In this document: positions 44,427-53,726 of the stretch, in pieces
Numbering within the stretch: the stretch's first letter is position 1
Layout: each line of letters opens with the position of its first letter
Assembly (NCBI GenBank): GCA_913053875.1
Contig: CAJXGN010000004.1
Span: 62,001 to 126,000, forward strand
Source: an uncultured Agromyces sp.
GTDB lineage: Bacteria; Actinomycetota; Actinomycetes; Actinomycetales; Microbacteriaceae
DNA length: 64,000 nt
Direction: 5' to 3'
Position numbers and translations under genes: made by a program
Notes under the pieces: generated by a model
Database searches by the model: none
What the model saw: the letters and a program-made list of their open reading frames with translations, nothing else
Told to the model about the DNA's origin: nothing

Positions 44427-45304
44427 CACGACCTCCCTCGGCGCACGCCGCGGAACGCCTCGCCCGCGCCGCGCCGGATACGGTCGACGAACTCGCCGGC
44501 CACCTCGCGCCGGGTCGGTCGTCGACCCAGGCGGTGCGTGAGCCGATCCACGTTCACGAGCGGGGCACGGACGGCAACCCGGACGGCCGCTCCGAGGTCC
44601 GGCGCAGAGCCGACCCGCGCCCGCCACTCGTCCGTCCGGGAGCCGCCCTCCGACGCGACCTTCCACATCCGGTACTCCCGACGTTCTCGGTAGCGGTCGA
44701 GCCCGCCGGTCGCCGCGGCGAACGCGACCTCCGCGCCGAGCTCGTCCCGCAGCGCCAGCACCGCCGCGCGGTGCTCCGGCCCCGCGTCCTCCCATGCCGC
44801 CGCGACGTCCCGCCGGTTCCCCGCCGACGCCCGGGCATCGTTCAGCACGAGGATCAGCGCCTGTCCGACGACATCCGGCACCGCGCAGTTCCAGCCCGCG
44901 AGCTCGATCGTGCCGCGGTCCCTCCAGAGCCGATCGAACGCGAGTGCGGGGGTCACTCCGAAGCCGGGGAAGAACCGGTGGACGTCGATGTATCCCCAGG
45001 CGTCGTGCGTGTACGTCTGGGCATGGCCGAACGGCGAGCCCGACCGGAACGTGCTGTAGAGCACCCACCCTGCCGCGCGCATCGCTCGGTCCAGCCGCTC
45101 GACGTGCGCGGGGCGCACGAGGACGTCGACATCGCTTCCGCGGGGAGTGGGGCGCAACGCGTCCGCCACGGCGAGGCCCTTGATGTGCAGCAGGTCGGCT
45201 CCCACCCCGTCGGCCACGCGCTGCACCGCGGCGTGTCCGAACCGCAGGCGCACGGCCATCGGCACGTCCCGCCGATGCTCCTCCGCCACGCTCCCGCCGT
45301 CCAT
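44426..45304 (-). CDS. Nucleotidyltransferase family 5 (NTP_transf_5) protein
   Basis: 292 aa. Metal-binding GSDVDVLVRPAHVERLDRAM, preceded by LLHIKGLAVADALRP, is diagnostic of NTP_transf_5; THDAWGYIDVHRFFPG is also typical. These proteins occur in polysaccharide and RiPP (lasso peptide) loci, but their substrates are poorly known. ATG is 2 nt downstream of the ABC exporter stop, so it is cotranscribed. Confidence 0.88.
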   Translation of the reverse strand: MDGGSVAEEHRRDVPMAVRLRFGHAAVQRVADGVGADLLHIKGLAVADALRPTPRGSDVDVLVRPAHVERLDRAMRAAGWVLYSTFRSGSPFGHAQTYTHDAWGYIDVHRFFPGFGVTPALAFDRLWRDRGTIELAGWNCAVPDVVGQALILVLNDARASAGNRRDVAAAWEDAGPEHRAAVLALRDELGAEVAFAAATGGLDRYRERREYRMWKVASEGGSRTDEWRARVGSAPDLGAAVRVAVRAPLVNVDRLTHRLGRRPTRREVAGEFVDRIRRGAGEAFRGVRRGRS

Positions 45305-45306
45305 CG

Positions 45307-47118
45307 TCAGCTCAGGTCGCCCAGCTCGACGAGTCGGGCGAACTCGGCGTTCTCGGCCCGCACCTGATCGAAGGTGCCGGATGCCTCGACCCCGCCCGAC
45401 TTCAGGAAGACGAGCGTGTCGGCCCGGCGAACCGTGGACAGGCGGTGGGCGACGATCAGGATCGTCAGGCTGCCCTGCAGGCCCGCCAGCGTCGACGAGA
45501 TCTCGTACTCGGTGGCATTGTCGAGCGCGGACGTGGCCTCGTCGAGCACGAGCACCCGGGGCCGCCGGTACAGCGCACGCGCGAGGCCGATGCGCTGCCG
45601 CTGCCCGCCCGAGAGGCGGACGCCGCGCTCGCCGACCGCCGTGTCGAGACCGTCGGGCAACTCGGCGACGAGCGCGTCGAGTTGCGCCATCGCGATCACC
45701 TCGGCGATGCGGTCGAGGTCGATGTCGTCGACGCGAACGCCGAAGGCGATGTTCGCCGCGAGGGTGTCGTTGAGCAGGAACACGTCCTGCGGCACGACGC
45801 CGAGCTCCGCGTACCACGAGGCCGGGTCGTCGGCGATCGATCGACCGCCGCACTCGATCGACCCGTCCGTGGGCGAGAGCAGCCCGAGCACCAGGTCGAT
45901 GAGGGTGCTCTTTCCCGCTCCGCTCGAACCGACGAATGCCGTGGTGCGGTTCTCCTCGATCCGGAGGTCGAGTCCCGCGACGACGTACTGGTCCGTGTCC
46001 GGGTAGTGGAACCCGACGTCGCGCAGCACGATGTCGCCCGAGTAGCGCTCGGCCGTGCGGCGCTGCTCGTCATGGCTCGGCTCGGTCGAGAGGTCGGTCG
46101 CCGCCTGCGTGAGGATGCGCAGGCCGGCCCGGCCGATGCGGATGGTGGAGATGTTCGCCGAGATACGGGTCATCGTGGGCAGCGCCCGGACGGAAGCCGC
46201 GGCGAACACGCCGAGCACGGTGATCGCATGCTCGGGCGTGCCGGTCGCGAACAGGATCGCGGAGATGCCGAGGATCGCGAGGATGAAGCCGATCTCCAGC
46301 AGGTACCGCGGGGCGTCCGAGACGATGCCGCCCATGCGCGAGGCCCGCGCCTGCTTCAGCTTCGCCGCGCGGAACCCGTCGACGAACGACCCCGAGCTCG
46401 AGGTCAGGCGCGCCTCGCGGAAGCCGTCGAGCCCGGGCAGCAGGTACTGCCACGACTGCAGGCTCGCCTCGGCGAACTCCTCGCCGAGGCGATGCTGCGT
46501 GCGCTTCAGCACCACCTGCACCCCGTAGACGATCGCGCCGAACAGTGCCACCGCGAACAGGGTGACCACCGGCGACGTGATCGCGAGCACGCCGATGATC
46601 GCGATCAGCACCAGCACGTCGGAGCCGATCGTGATCAGCGCGAGCAGGACGCTCGAGCCCTGGTTCGCCGCTTCGCCGATGCTGCGGTAGACCTCGCTCA
46701 GTCGCCGCGTGCGGTGCGCGGAGTACGGCGCGAGCATGTAGCGCCGCGCCATCTCGGCGGAGGTGAGCGCGGCGACCCGCGTCGTCCTGCCGAGCAGCCA
46801 CCAGCGGAACGCGATGGAGCCGATGCTCTTGACGATGAAGACGCCCGCGACGAACGCCGCGACGATCGGGATGAGCTGCCCCGGATCGGTCGTGCCGAAG
46901 AACGAGGAGATCGCCCCGAGCGATCCGCTCTCCGGGTCGACCCCGGTGGCCAGCTGCGTGAGCGGCACCATCGCGGCCACGCCCAGCGTGTCCAGTGCGG
47001 CGAGCACGACCGACGCGCCGATCGTGCCGGCGAGCCACCGCTTCCCGCTCGCGCCGGCGAGGGAGAGCAGCATGCGGACCTGCCCGGCCAGGCCGGAAGG
47101 TGCCTCCGCGCGCGTCAT
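45307..47118 (-). CDS. ABC exporter, fused permease-ATPase (PglK/MsbA-like)
   Basis: 603 aa half-transporter. Six helices (about 28-345; ALDTLGVAAMVPLTQLATG early) then NBD: Walker A FVGSSGAGKSTLID, Q-loop GVVPQDVFL, signature VRLSGGQRQRIGLARAL, Walker B VLVLDEATSALD, and H-loop IVAHRLSTV. In the absence of a Wzx flippase it may translocate lipid-linked units like PglK; export of a modified peptide is another option given the HprK/PqqD/NTase neighbours. GGAGGAGGACG precedes the ATG. Confidence 0.93.
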   Translation of the reverse strand: MTRAEAPSGLAGQVRMLLSLAGASGKRWLAGTIGASVVLAALDTLGVAAMVPLTQLATGVDPESGSLGAISSFFGTTDPGQLIPIVAAFVAGVFIVKSIGSIAFRWWLLGRTTRVAALTSAEMARRYMLAPYSAHRTRRLSEVYRSIGEAANQGSSVLLALITIGSDVLVLIAIIGVLAITSPVVTLFAVALFGAIVYGVQVVLKRTQHRLGEEFAEASLQSWQYLLPGLDGFREARLTSSSGSFVDGFRAAKLKQARASRMGGIVSDAPRYLLEIGFILAILGISAILFATGTPEHAITVLGVFAAASVRALPTMTRISANISTIRIGRAGLRILTQAATDLSTEPSHDEQRRTAERYSGDIVLRDVGFHYPDTDQYVVAGLDLRIEENRTTAFVGSSGAGKSTLIDLVLGLLSPTDGSIECGGRSIADDPASWYAELGVVPQDVFLLNDTLAANIAFGVRVDDIDLDRIAEVIAMAQLDALVAELPDGLDTAVGERGVRLSGGQRQRIGLARALYRRPRVLVLDEATSALDNATEYEISSTLAGLQGSLTILIVAHRLSTVRRADTLVFLKSGGVEASGTFDQVRAENAEFARLVELGDLS

Positions 47119-47166
47119 CGTCCTCCTCCGAACCCGCGTCCGGGATCCCCGCCGCTCCGCGCCATC

Positions 47167-48282
47167 CTAACGGGCGCCGGGAACGCGCAGAGCGCCGTCC
47201 ATCGCTCGGCGGAGCCGGTCGACATGGCGGTCGATGCCGAACTGCTCCGCCCAGCCACGGCACGCTTCGGGTCCGACGTCCCGCGCCCGCCGGATCGCGC
47301 CGGCGAGCGCCGACGCCGTCGGTTCGGCGACGCGGAAGCCGCTCTCGCCGTCGCGCACGGTCTCGAGGTAGCCGCCCGCCGCGATGGTCGCCGCGGGCGT
47401 GCCCTCGAGCGCGGCCTCGAGCACCGTGAGGCCGAAGTCCTCGCGCGCGGCTCCGACGACGACGGCCGCGTGCCGGTACACCCAGCACAGCTCGGCGTCG
47501 CTCACGCGTCCGAGGCCGAAGATCCGATCGTCGGGCGCATCGATCTCGGCCGATCCGGCGCCGACCACGACCACCGCGAGCCCCGCGGCGAGCGCCGCCT
47601 CGACCGCGAGCCGCACGTTCTTGTACCCGCGGTCGCGCGCCACGACGACCGCGAACTCGTCGGGCAGGGGCCGGGCAGGTGCCACGGCCTCGGTCGCGAC
47701 GGGCGAGACGGGCGGATGCACCACCTCGGCGTCCACCCCGTAGGCGGCGCGGATGCGGTCGCGCGTCACCGCCGAGTTCGCGACGATCGCGTCGGCCCGC
47801 CGCATCGCGTCGCCGTCGCCGCGGCGCAGCAACGGCGTGCTGACGGTGAGGCCTGCTCGCCGCACGCGGCTCAGTCGCATCCGGTAGTCGTCTGCCGCGT
47901 ACAGCCAGCGGGCGGGGCTGTGCACGTAGACGACGTGCGGCATGTCGAACGCGAAGCGGTGCGCCCATCCGCTGCTCGAGACGAGGGCGACGTCGCCGCC
48001 CGTGACGCGGGTGCGGGCCGCGATGGACGGCAGCGCCGGCAGCATCCGCTCGACCTGCCCCGCGAGCGATTGCGGAATCGTCGCGCGTACGTCGACGGCG
48101 CCGAACGCGTCGAAGGTCGTCTCCGGGCGGTACGCCAGCGTCACGAGCGACTCGGGCCGGAGCGCCTCGGTCCATTGCGCGACCACGCGCTCGGCCCCAC
48201 CCGACTGCACGAGGTAGTCGTGGGCGAGCACCACGGTCGGGCGCGGCTCCGTCGAGCCGGGCGCCGACGCGGCATCCGTCAT
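47167..48282 (-). CDS. GT4-family glycosyltransferase
   Basis: 371 aa: [58 protein letters not shown] and [20 protein letters not shown]. The ATG overlaps the dcd stop as ATGA, so it is coupled to a nucleotide-metabolism gene. Sugar donor unknown. Confidence 0.92.
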   Translation of the reverse strand: MTDAASAPGSTEPRPTVVLAHDYLVQSGGAERVVAQWTEALRPESLVTLAYRPETTFDAFGAVDVRATIPQSLAGQVERMLPALPSIAARTRVTGGDVALVSSSGWAHRFAFDMPHVVYVHSPARWLYAADDYRMRLSRVRRAGLTVSTPLLRRGDGDAMRRADAIVANSAVTRDRIRAAYGVDAEVVHPPVSPVATEAVAPARPLPDEFAVVVARDRGYKNVRLAVEAALAAGLAVVVVGAGSAEIDAPDDRIFGLGRVSDAELCWVYRHAAVVVGAAREDFGLTVLEAALEGTPAATIAAGGYLETVRDGESGFRVAEPTASALAGAIRRARDVGPEACRGWAEQFGIDRHVDRLRRAMDGALRVPGAR

Positions 48283-48884
48283 CCCCCGACCGACCCGGCC
48301 TCGGTCACGGTGACATCCGTTCGGTGGAAGTGCTGGAACGAGCGCGAGGCCGTCGGGCCGCGCTGGCCCTGGTAGCGGTTCGCGTACTCCGCCGAGCCGT
48401 AGGGCCGCTCGCTCGGCGACGACAGGCGGAAGAAGCAGAGCTGGCCGATCTTCATGCCCGGCCAGAGCTTGATCGGCAGGGTCGCGACGTTCGAGAGCTC
48501 GAGCGTGACGTGGCCGCCGAACCCGGGGTCGATGAACCCCGCGGTCGAGTGCGTGAGCAGGCCGAGGCGGCCGAGCGAGCTCTTGCCCTCGAGGCGTGCG
48601 GCGACGTCGTCGGGCAGGCGCACGGCCTCGAACGTCGACCCGAGCACGAACTCACCCGGGTGCAGGATGAACGGCTCGTCGGCGCGCACCTCGAGCAGGT
48701 GCGTGAGGTCGGGCTGGTCCTCGGCCGGGTCGATGTAGGGGTACTTGTGGTTGTCGAACAGCCGGAAGTAGCGGTCGAGCCGCACGTCGATCGACGACGG
48801 CTGGATCATCGCGGGCTCGTACGGGTCGAGGCCGATGCGGCCGGCGTCGAGCTCGGCCCTGATGTCGCGATCCGAGAGGAGCAT
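48279..48884 (-). CDS. dcd: dCTP deaminase
   Basis: 201 aa trimeric enzyme that deaminates dCTP to dUTP (bifunctional to dUMP in some actinobacteria). Motifs: [51 protein letters not shown] with the catalytic Glu, and [18 protein letters not shown]. Normally a stand-alone housekeeping gene; here it lies between the pyruvyl transferase gene and a glycosyltransferase gene that overlaps it. Confidence 0.97.
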   Translation of the reverse strand: MLLSDRDIRAELDAGRIGLDPYEPAMIQPSSIDVRLDRYFRLFDNHKYPYIDPAEDQPDLTHLLEVRADEPFILHPGEFVLGSTFEAVRLPDDVAARLEGKSSLGRLGLLTHSTAGFIDPGFGGHVTLELSNVATLPIKLWPGMKIGQLCFFRLSSPSERPYGSAEYANRYQGQRGPTASRSFQHFHRTDVTVTEAGSVGG

Positions 48885-48912
48885 GCGTTCAGCGTAGCGA
48901 CGTGCGCCGCGG

Positions 48913-50055
48913 TCAGAGCACCCGGCGGAGGTAGGCCAGCGCGTTCGAGCGCTCCCGGTCGAGGATGCGGTTCACCGACTCCCAGTCGGGATCGAAGACG
49001 CGGTCGTCGATCGGAGCGTCCGCCGTCTCGACGAGGTGGTGTCGGAGGTCGAAGACCTCCAGCAGGGTGTCGAACCGCGCCGCCCCGCGCCGCTGGTTCG
49101 CGAGCACCACGAACGGACGGTTGAACAGGATCGCGAAGACGCAGCCGTGGAACGAGTCCGTGACGATGAAGGCGGCCGCGTCGAACGCTGCGAGCCACCG
49201 CTCGACCGATGGGCGGTCGTACGCCGCGGGATCCTCCGCGTATTCCGCGTACGTCGACGGCGGCGGGCCGGGGAGCAGCGTGTTCGTCGACACCCCGAGG
49301 CGCCTCGCGATCGCGGACTCGACTGCAGCGAGTTCGTCGCTCTCGTCGAGCCGGAACACCAGCAACGCGGAATCTCCCACGGCAGCGGCCGCGTCGGCAG
49401 CCAGGGCCCGGTAGTCGGCGGCGCCGAGGAGCATGGTCGGGTCGACGTGCCGTTCCGCCTGCACGCCGAACTCATCGCGGCAGATGCGCACCCCCGAGCG
49501 CTCCCGCACCGAGACGGCGTCGAAGCGCCGGAGCAGCGTCGCGGACTCCTCCCGCTCCGCATCCGAGTACTCGGAGAGTTCGTCGACCCCGAAGGACGCC
49601 GCATACGAGACGCGCCTCGGGCCGCCATCGCCGCCGGGCAGCACGTCGAACAGGTATCGCGGCACGACCGTGTAGTACGCGCGCCAGACCTGGTCGCTGC
49701 CCACCAGGAACGTGTCGAAGCGCCGCGCGAGACGCGCTCGCGCTCGATCCGACCATGCGCGCTCGACGAATCGGGCCCGACGCAGTCGGATCGCCTCGAA
49801 CCGCCGTTGGTACCTGGCGGCCTCGTGCCCCGCACGCCAGGACCAGTCGAAGCGCAGTGGCAGCATCGTGCGCACCGCCCGCCGAAGCGCCCAGTAACGG
49901 AATCTCAGTCGCCGACGCAGTGACGCCGGCGTCGACGTGTCGGTCAGCACGTCGTGTCCGAGCTCCCGGATGACCCGTTGCAACGCGTACGCCTGGAGGA
50001 TCCCGCCGTAGTTCGTATGGAGCGGCAGGGTCTTGATCAGTACTCTGCGTGACAC
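48913..50055 (-). CDS. Polysaccharide pyruvyl transferase family protein
   Basis: 380 aa WcaK/PssM/CsaB-type enzyme that adds pyruvate ketals to sugars from [68 protein letters not shown] and [20 protein letters not shown] are family elements. GTG at 50055 has no Shine-Dalgarno; TACCGT lies exactly 6 nt upstream, suggesting a leaderless mRNA. Divergent from the F420-hydrogenase-beta-like gene. Confidence 0.93.
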   Translation of the reverse strand: MSRRVLIKTLPLHTNYGGILQAYALQRVIRELGHDVLTDTSTPASLRRRLRFRYWALRRAVRTMLPLRFDWSWRAGHEAARYQRRFEAIRLRRARFVERAWSDRARARLARRFDTFLVGSDQVWRAYYTVVPRYLFDVLPGGDGGPRRVSYAASFGVDELSEYSDAEREESATLLRRFDAVSVRERSGVRICRDEFGVQAERHVDPTMLLGAADYRALAADAAAAVGDSALLVFRLDESDELAAVESAIARRLGVSTNTLLPGPPPSTYAEYAEDPAAYDRPSVERWLAAFDAAAFIVTDSFHGCVFAILFNRPFVVLANQRRGAARFDTLLEVFDLRHHLVETADAPIDDRVFDPDWESVNRILDRERSNALAYLRRVL

Positions 50056-50103
50056 AGGGAGACGGTACCAATGCGGGTCGGGAGCCCCATGGGGAGGAGC
50101 GCA

Positions 50104-51486
50104 ATGGCACACGGCATCGAAGAGGTCGTCGCGCGGGGCATGTGCGTGGGGTGCGGCGCCTGCTCGGTACGCACGTCGGGTGCGATCCCCGTGACGATCG
50201 GGCGGCGCGGCGTCTACGAGGCACACCTGGACGGCATCGATTCCGGCGCCGTGCGCGCCGCGAGCCGCGTCTGCCCGTTCTCCGACGACTCGCCCGACGA
50301 GGACGCGCTGACCCGGGAGCGCTTCCCCGACCTGCCGGCGGACGATCGGCTCGGGGCCCGCCGCGACATCGTCGCCGGTCGCATCGCGTCGGACACCGAG
50401 GTCATGCGCAGCAGCTCGGGCGGACTGACGTCGCTGCTGCTCGTCGAGCTGCTGCGCGAGGGCCGGGTCGACGGCATCGTCCACGTCGGCCGACCGGAGG
50501 GCGACCAGCGCTTCGCCTACACGATCTCGACCTCCGCGGAGGAGGTGCTCGGGTCGCGCAAGTCGATGTACGCCTCGACCACGCTCACCGACGTGCTCGG
50601 GCGGATCCGCGGCGACGGTCGGCGCTACGCGGTCGTCGGCGTGCCGTGCTTCATCACGGCGGCGCGGCACCTCGTGCGGGAGATGCCCGACCTCGGGGAG
50701 CAGCTCGTCGTCTTCGTGGGGCTCGTCTGCGGACACCTGAAGTCGACGTTCTACGCCGAGTCGCTCGCGTGGCAGGCGGGGGTCGCCCCGCAGGACCTCG
50801 AGCGCATCGACTTCCGCGTGAAGGCACCCGAGCGCTCGTCGGGGAACTACGACTACGAGGTGACCGCCCGCGGCGCGACCGAACCGATCCGGCGCCGTAC
50901 CGGGTCGGCGTTCGACACCTCGTGGGGGTTTGGCGCCTTCCAGCCCGAGGCGTGCAACTTCTGCGACGACGTCTTCGCCGAGTCGGCCGACGTCGCGTTC
51001 GCCGATGCCTGGCTGCCGCAGTACGAGCCCGACAGCCGGGGCACGAACGTTGTGGTGGTCCGCGACGAGCAGGTCGGCGAGACACTCCAGCGAGCGGCGG
51101 CCCGCGGCGAGGCCGACCTCGAACCGCTGTCGGCCGACGATGCGGCCGCATCGCAGGGCGGCAACTACCGGCATCGCAGGGTGGGCCTCGCCGTGCGCCT
51201 CGCGGACGATCTGCGCCGCGGTCGCAGCGTGCCGCGAAAGCGGGTCGCACCGGATCGCACGGTCGTGTCCCGGCGACGAGCGGCGCTGATCCGGCAGCGG
51301 CGCCGGATGTCGGTCCTCTCGCTCGAGCGGTTCGCCGAGGCGCGCGAGGCGGGCGACTTCTCGCGCTACGAACGACCGATGCAGCGAGCGATCCGGCGGT
51401 ACTGGCTGATCGATGCGGCGACCCACGGCCCCCGCGCACTCGCGGGCTTCCTCAAGCACCGGGCGAAGGAACTCCTGCGCCGCTGA
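50104..51486 (+). CDS. F420H2 dehydrogenase/hydrogenase beta-subunit-like (FrhB) iron-sulfur flavoprotein
   Basis: 460 aa. A [4Fe-4S] motif GMCVGCGACSVR with a distant VCPF, then the FrhB_FdhB N- and C-terminal domains (VVGVPCFITAARHLV; VFVGLVCGHLKSTFYAESLA; EACNFCDDVFAESADVAFAD). Such proteins occur next to pyruvyl transferases in polysaccharide loci and may be a redox or carbohydrate-modifying partner; the reaction is unproven. GGGGAGGAG lies 6 nt before the ATG at 50104. Right end of the polysaccharide locus. Confidence 0.9.
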   Translation: MAHGIEEVVARGMCVGCGACSVRTSGAIPVTIGRRGVYEAHLDGIDSGAVRAASRVCPFSDDSPDEDALTRERFPDLPADDRLGARRDIVAGRIASDTEVMRSSSGGLTSLLLVELLREGRVDGIVHVGRPEGDQRFAYTISTSAEEVLGSRKSMYASTTLTDVLGRIRGDGRRYAVVGVPCFITAARHLVREMPDLGEQLVVFVGLVCGHLKSTFYAESLAWQAGVAPQDLERIDFRVKAPERSSGNYDYEVTARGATEPIRRRTGSAFDTSWGFGAFQPEACNFCDDVFAESADVAFADAWLPQYEPDSRGTNVVVVRDEQVGETLQRAAARGEADLEPLSADDAAASQGGNYRHRRVGLAVRLADDLRRGRSVPRKRVAPDRTVVSRRRAALIRQRRRMSVLSLERFAEAREAGDFSRYERPMQRAIRRYWLIDAATHGPRALAGFLKHRAKELLRR

Positions 51487-51595
51487 GCCGTTCCCGATGC
51501 GCGACCCGAGCGACGGTCGGCGCACGCACGGCTGCGCCCGGTTGCTAGGATGTCCCAGTCGCATCCGAGTGGCCAGAAGCCGGCGGATGCCACGT

Positions 51596-51669
51596 GCCGA
51601 TGTAGTTCAATGGTAGAACTTCTGCTTCCCAAGCAGACAGCGCGGGTTCGATTCCCGTCATCGGCTCCA
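51596..51669 (+). tRNA. tRNA-Gly (anticodon CCC)
   Basis: 74 nt with 3' CCA encoded. Acceptor GCCGATG (51596-51602) pairs with CATCGGC (51659-51665); D-arm GTTC/GAAC; anticodon stem TCTGC/GCAGA around TTCCCAA, giving anticodon CCC; T-loop TTCGATT. A -10-like TAGGAT is at 51546-51551. Reads codon GGG. Confidence 0.95.
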
Positions 51670-51702
51670 CGCATCGCCCGGACTCGACGGCGGAGGAGCA
51701 CC

Positions 51703-52068
51703 ATGGCCGAGCACCGCATCTACGGGATGAGCTTCGCGCGCATCTACCCGCTGTACGTGCAGAAGGTCGAGCGCAAGGAGCACACGAAGGCCGAGGTCGA
51801 CCGGGTCATCACGTGGCTGACCGGCTACGACGAGGCAGGGCTCGCGAAGGCGATCGACGACGAGATCGACCTGCGCACGTTCTTCGCCCAGGCGCCCGCG
51901 ATGCACCCGAACGCCGACCAGATCACCGGCGTGATCTGCGGCATGCGCGTCGAGGAGATCGAGGACCCGCTGATGCAGCAGATCCGCTACATGGACAAGC
52001 TCGTCGACGAGGTCGCGCGCGGCAAGAAGATGACGTCGATCCTGCGCGGGTCGACGGTCGACGCGTAG
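51703..52068 (+). CDS. DUF2200 family protein
   Basis: 121 aa small cytoplasmic protein: MAEHRIYGMSFARIYPLYVQ, KVERKEHTKAEVDRVITWLT, RTFFAQAPAMHPNADQITGV and DPLMQQIRYMDKLVDE match DUF2200, a family of unknown function. CGGAGGAG precedes the ATG. It follows tRNA-Gly by 33 nt and could be cotranscribed with it. Confidence 0.92.
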   Translation: MAEHRIYGMSFARIYPLYVQKVERKEHTKAEVDRVITWLTGYDEAGLAKAIDDEIDLRTFFAQAPAMHPNADQITGVICGMRVEEIEDPLMQQIRYMDKLVDEVARGKKMTSILRGSTVDA

Positions 52069-52089
52069 CCGCCGCGCGCTCCGGCCGCG

Positions 52090-52818
52090 TCACTCCGGGC
52101 GCGCGCCGACCGGCCGCCAGACGGGCGGATGCGGCATCCGGTTCTCTCGATACAACCGCTCCGCGAGCGGCGCCCAGGCGACCAGCGCCACGCCCGCCCC
52201 GATGAGCAGCCCGCCGATCGTGTCGCTCAGCCAGTGCGCCCCCAGGTACATGCGGCTGAGCATCATGAGCACGGTCCACGCGACGCCCGCGACCCACACC
52301 CAGGTGCGGAGGAAGACCAGCCCCAGCGCGGTGGCGATGACCGCCGCGGCGGAGCTGTGGCCGGACGGGAAGGACCCGAAGTCGGGCGTCACGAGGATGT
52401 CCTCGGGACGCACGCGGCCCACGAGCACCTTCACGAGTCGCGTGACGCCGGCGCTCGCGAGCACGGCGATGCCGAAGTAGAGCGCCGCCCACGGGCGCCG
52501 CCAGAGGAGCAGCGCCACGCCGATGGCGATGGGGAAGACGACGTTCGACAGCAGCCCGCTGCCCAGCAGGTCGAGCAGCAACGCCGCCTGCGTGATCGCC
52601 GGCGTGCGCGCCGCGGCGAGCGCGGCCATGAGGTCGATCTCGAACGCGAACGGCTCCCGGGCCTCCGCGACCACGATCACCGCACCGAGCAGGGCCACGG
52701 CGGCCAGTGCCAGCACTCCCGCGATCCACCACGGGTGCCGCCCGACCCGCACCGGCGCGGGGGCGTGCGAGCCGCCTCCCGGCCCCGGGCGGCCGCTGCC
52801 GCCCTCACCCGCGCTCAT
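52090..52818 (-). CDS. PAP2-family membrane phosphatase
   Basis: 242 aa with about five to six helices. The phosphatase motifs are KVLVGRVRP, FPSGHSSAAA and SRMYLGAHWLSDTIGG. Likely dephosphorylates lipid (di)phosphates such as undecaprenyl pyrophosphate (inferred). The start overlaps the end of the neighbouring PAP2 gene by 14 nt. Pro/Gly-rich N-terminus. Confidence 0.92.
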   Translation of the reverse strand: MSAGEGGSGRPGPGGGSHAPAPVRVGRHPWWIAGVLALAAVALLGAVIVVAEAREPFAFEIDLMAALAAARTPAITQAALLLDLLGSGLLSNVVFPIAIGVALLLWRRPWAALYFGIAVLASAGVTRLVKVLVGRVRPEDILVTPDFGSFPSGHSSAAAVIATALGLVFLRTWVWVAGVAWTVLMMLSRMYLGAHWLSDTIGGLLIGAGVALVAWAPLAERLYRENRMPHPPVWRPVGARPE

Positions 52819-53590
52819 CGCGCCCCCATGCCTCGGGCCGCCGGTCGGCCTCGGCGACCTGCTCGGGCGTGCCGACCCGCACCGTACGCAGGGTGTCGAC
52901 GGCGATCACGGTGCCGAGCACGACGAGCGAGAGCATGATCGACGCGAGCGCGTCGGTCGCCCAGTGGTACCCGAGGTAGATGCGGCAGGCCGCGGTGAGC
53001 AGCACCACGAAGGCTGCGGCTGCGAATGCCAGCACGGTGATGAGCGGCCGGCGGTGCCGCGAGAACACGAGGTACGTGCCGATGAACAGGAAGTCGGCGA
53101 CGCCCATGACGTGCCCGGAGGGGAACGACGAGGTCGGGTCGAACTCGAGCATCATCTCCTCGGCCGGCGGGCGCTCCCGCCCGATGATCGGCGCGAGCAC
53201 CTGCACGATGATCACCCCGAGGATCATGCCGCCGGCGAGCAGCAGCGGCCGCCAGGCGTGCTTCGCCAGCAGGCCCCAGGTCACCGTGGTCACGAGGATC
53301 ACGATCGGCATCGAGATGGGCCCGAACACGATCGCGAGCACGATCATGAACGTCGTGAGCCACTCGTCGCGCCCCGAGGCGAGCCACGCCTCCACCGGGG
53401 CATCGATCGCGGAGAGGTCGTCCGATTCGAGCGCCGAGTCGAGCACGACCAGGAACCCGGCGGCTCCCGTGACGACGAGCGCGGCGGCCACGATCAGCAG
53501 CGTGCGCCGCCCTCCTGCCGGAAGGTACCGCACCTCCACGATGAACCGCTCGTGGAACCTCGCCCACCGCCCGGAACCCGATCCGCCCAC
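52805..53590 (-). CDS. PAP2-family membrane phosphatase
   Basis: 261 aa. Motifs PIIGRERPPAEEM, TSSFPSGHVMGVAD and CRIYLGYHWATDALAS are present and intact. GTG at 53590 was chosen because CCTCC at 53599-53603 (GGAGG on the coding strand) gives an 8-nt spacing; GTGs up to 53611 are alternatives. Divergent enough from the next gene to be a distinct paralogue. The pair could recycle undecaprenyl phosphate for the nearby polysaccharide locus. Confidence 0.9.
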   Translation of the reverse strand: MGGSGSGRWARFHERFIVEVRYLPAGGRRTLLIVAAALVVTGAAGFLVVLDSALESDDLSAIDAPVEAWLASGRDEWLTTFMIVLAIVFGPISMPIVILVTTVTWGLLAKHAWRPLLLAGGMILGVIIVQVLAPIIGRERPPAEEMMLEFDPTSSFPSGHVMGVADFLFIGTYLVFSRHRRPLITVLAFAAAAFVVLLTAACRIYLGYHWATDALASIMLSLVVLGTVIAVDTLRTVRVGTPEQVAEADRRPEAWGRDERG

Positions 53591-53714
53591 TGCATGCACC
53601 TCCACACGCACCGCCCGCCAGTGCGAGCCATCACCCTACGACGCGCGAGCCCGCCGCCGCCCGGGGTTGCGCTCACGCGGTCGCACGTGCATGGCCCCTT
53701 CGCGGCGCCGGTCG

Positions 53715-53720
53715 TAGGCT
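53715..53720 (+). promoter_or_regulatory. Leaderless -10 of the FAD monooxygenase gene
   Basis: TAGGCT, then 6 nt, then ATG at 53727, with no ribosome-binding site. Confidence 0.5.
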
Positions 53721-53726
53721 GGCGGC

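Noticed and set aside
41530..45306. Lasso-peptide gene cluster
   Set aside because: PqqD, kinase, nucleotidyltransferase and ABC transporter are present, but no B2 protease, no asparagine-synthetase-like cyclase and no precursor-sized ORF in the gaps.
51596..51669. tRNA-Gly as an integration site of a mobile element
   Set aside because: No integrase, no repeated 3' tRNA end and no change in gene style on either side.
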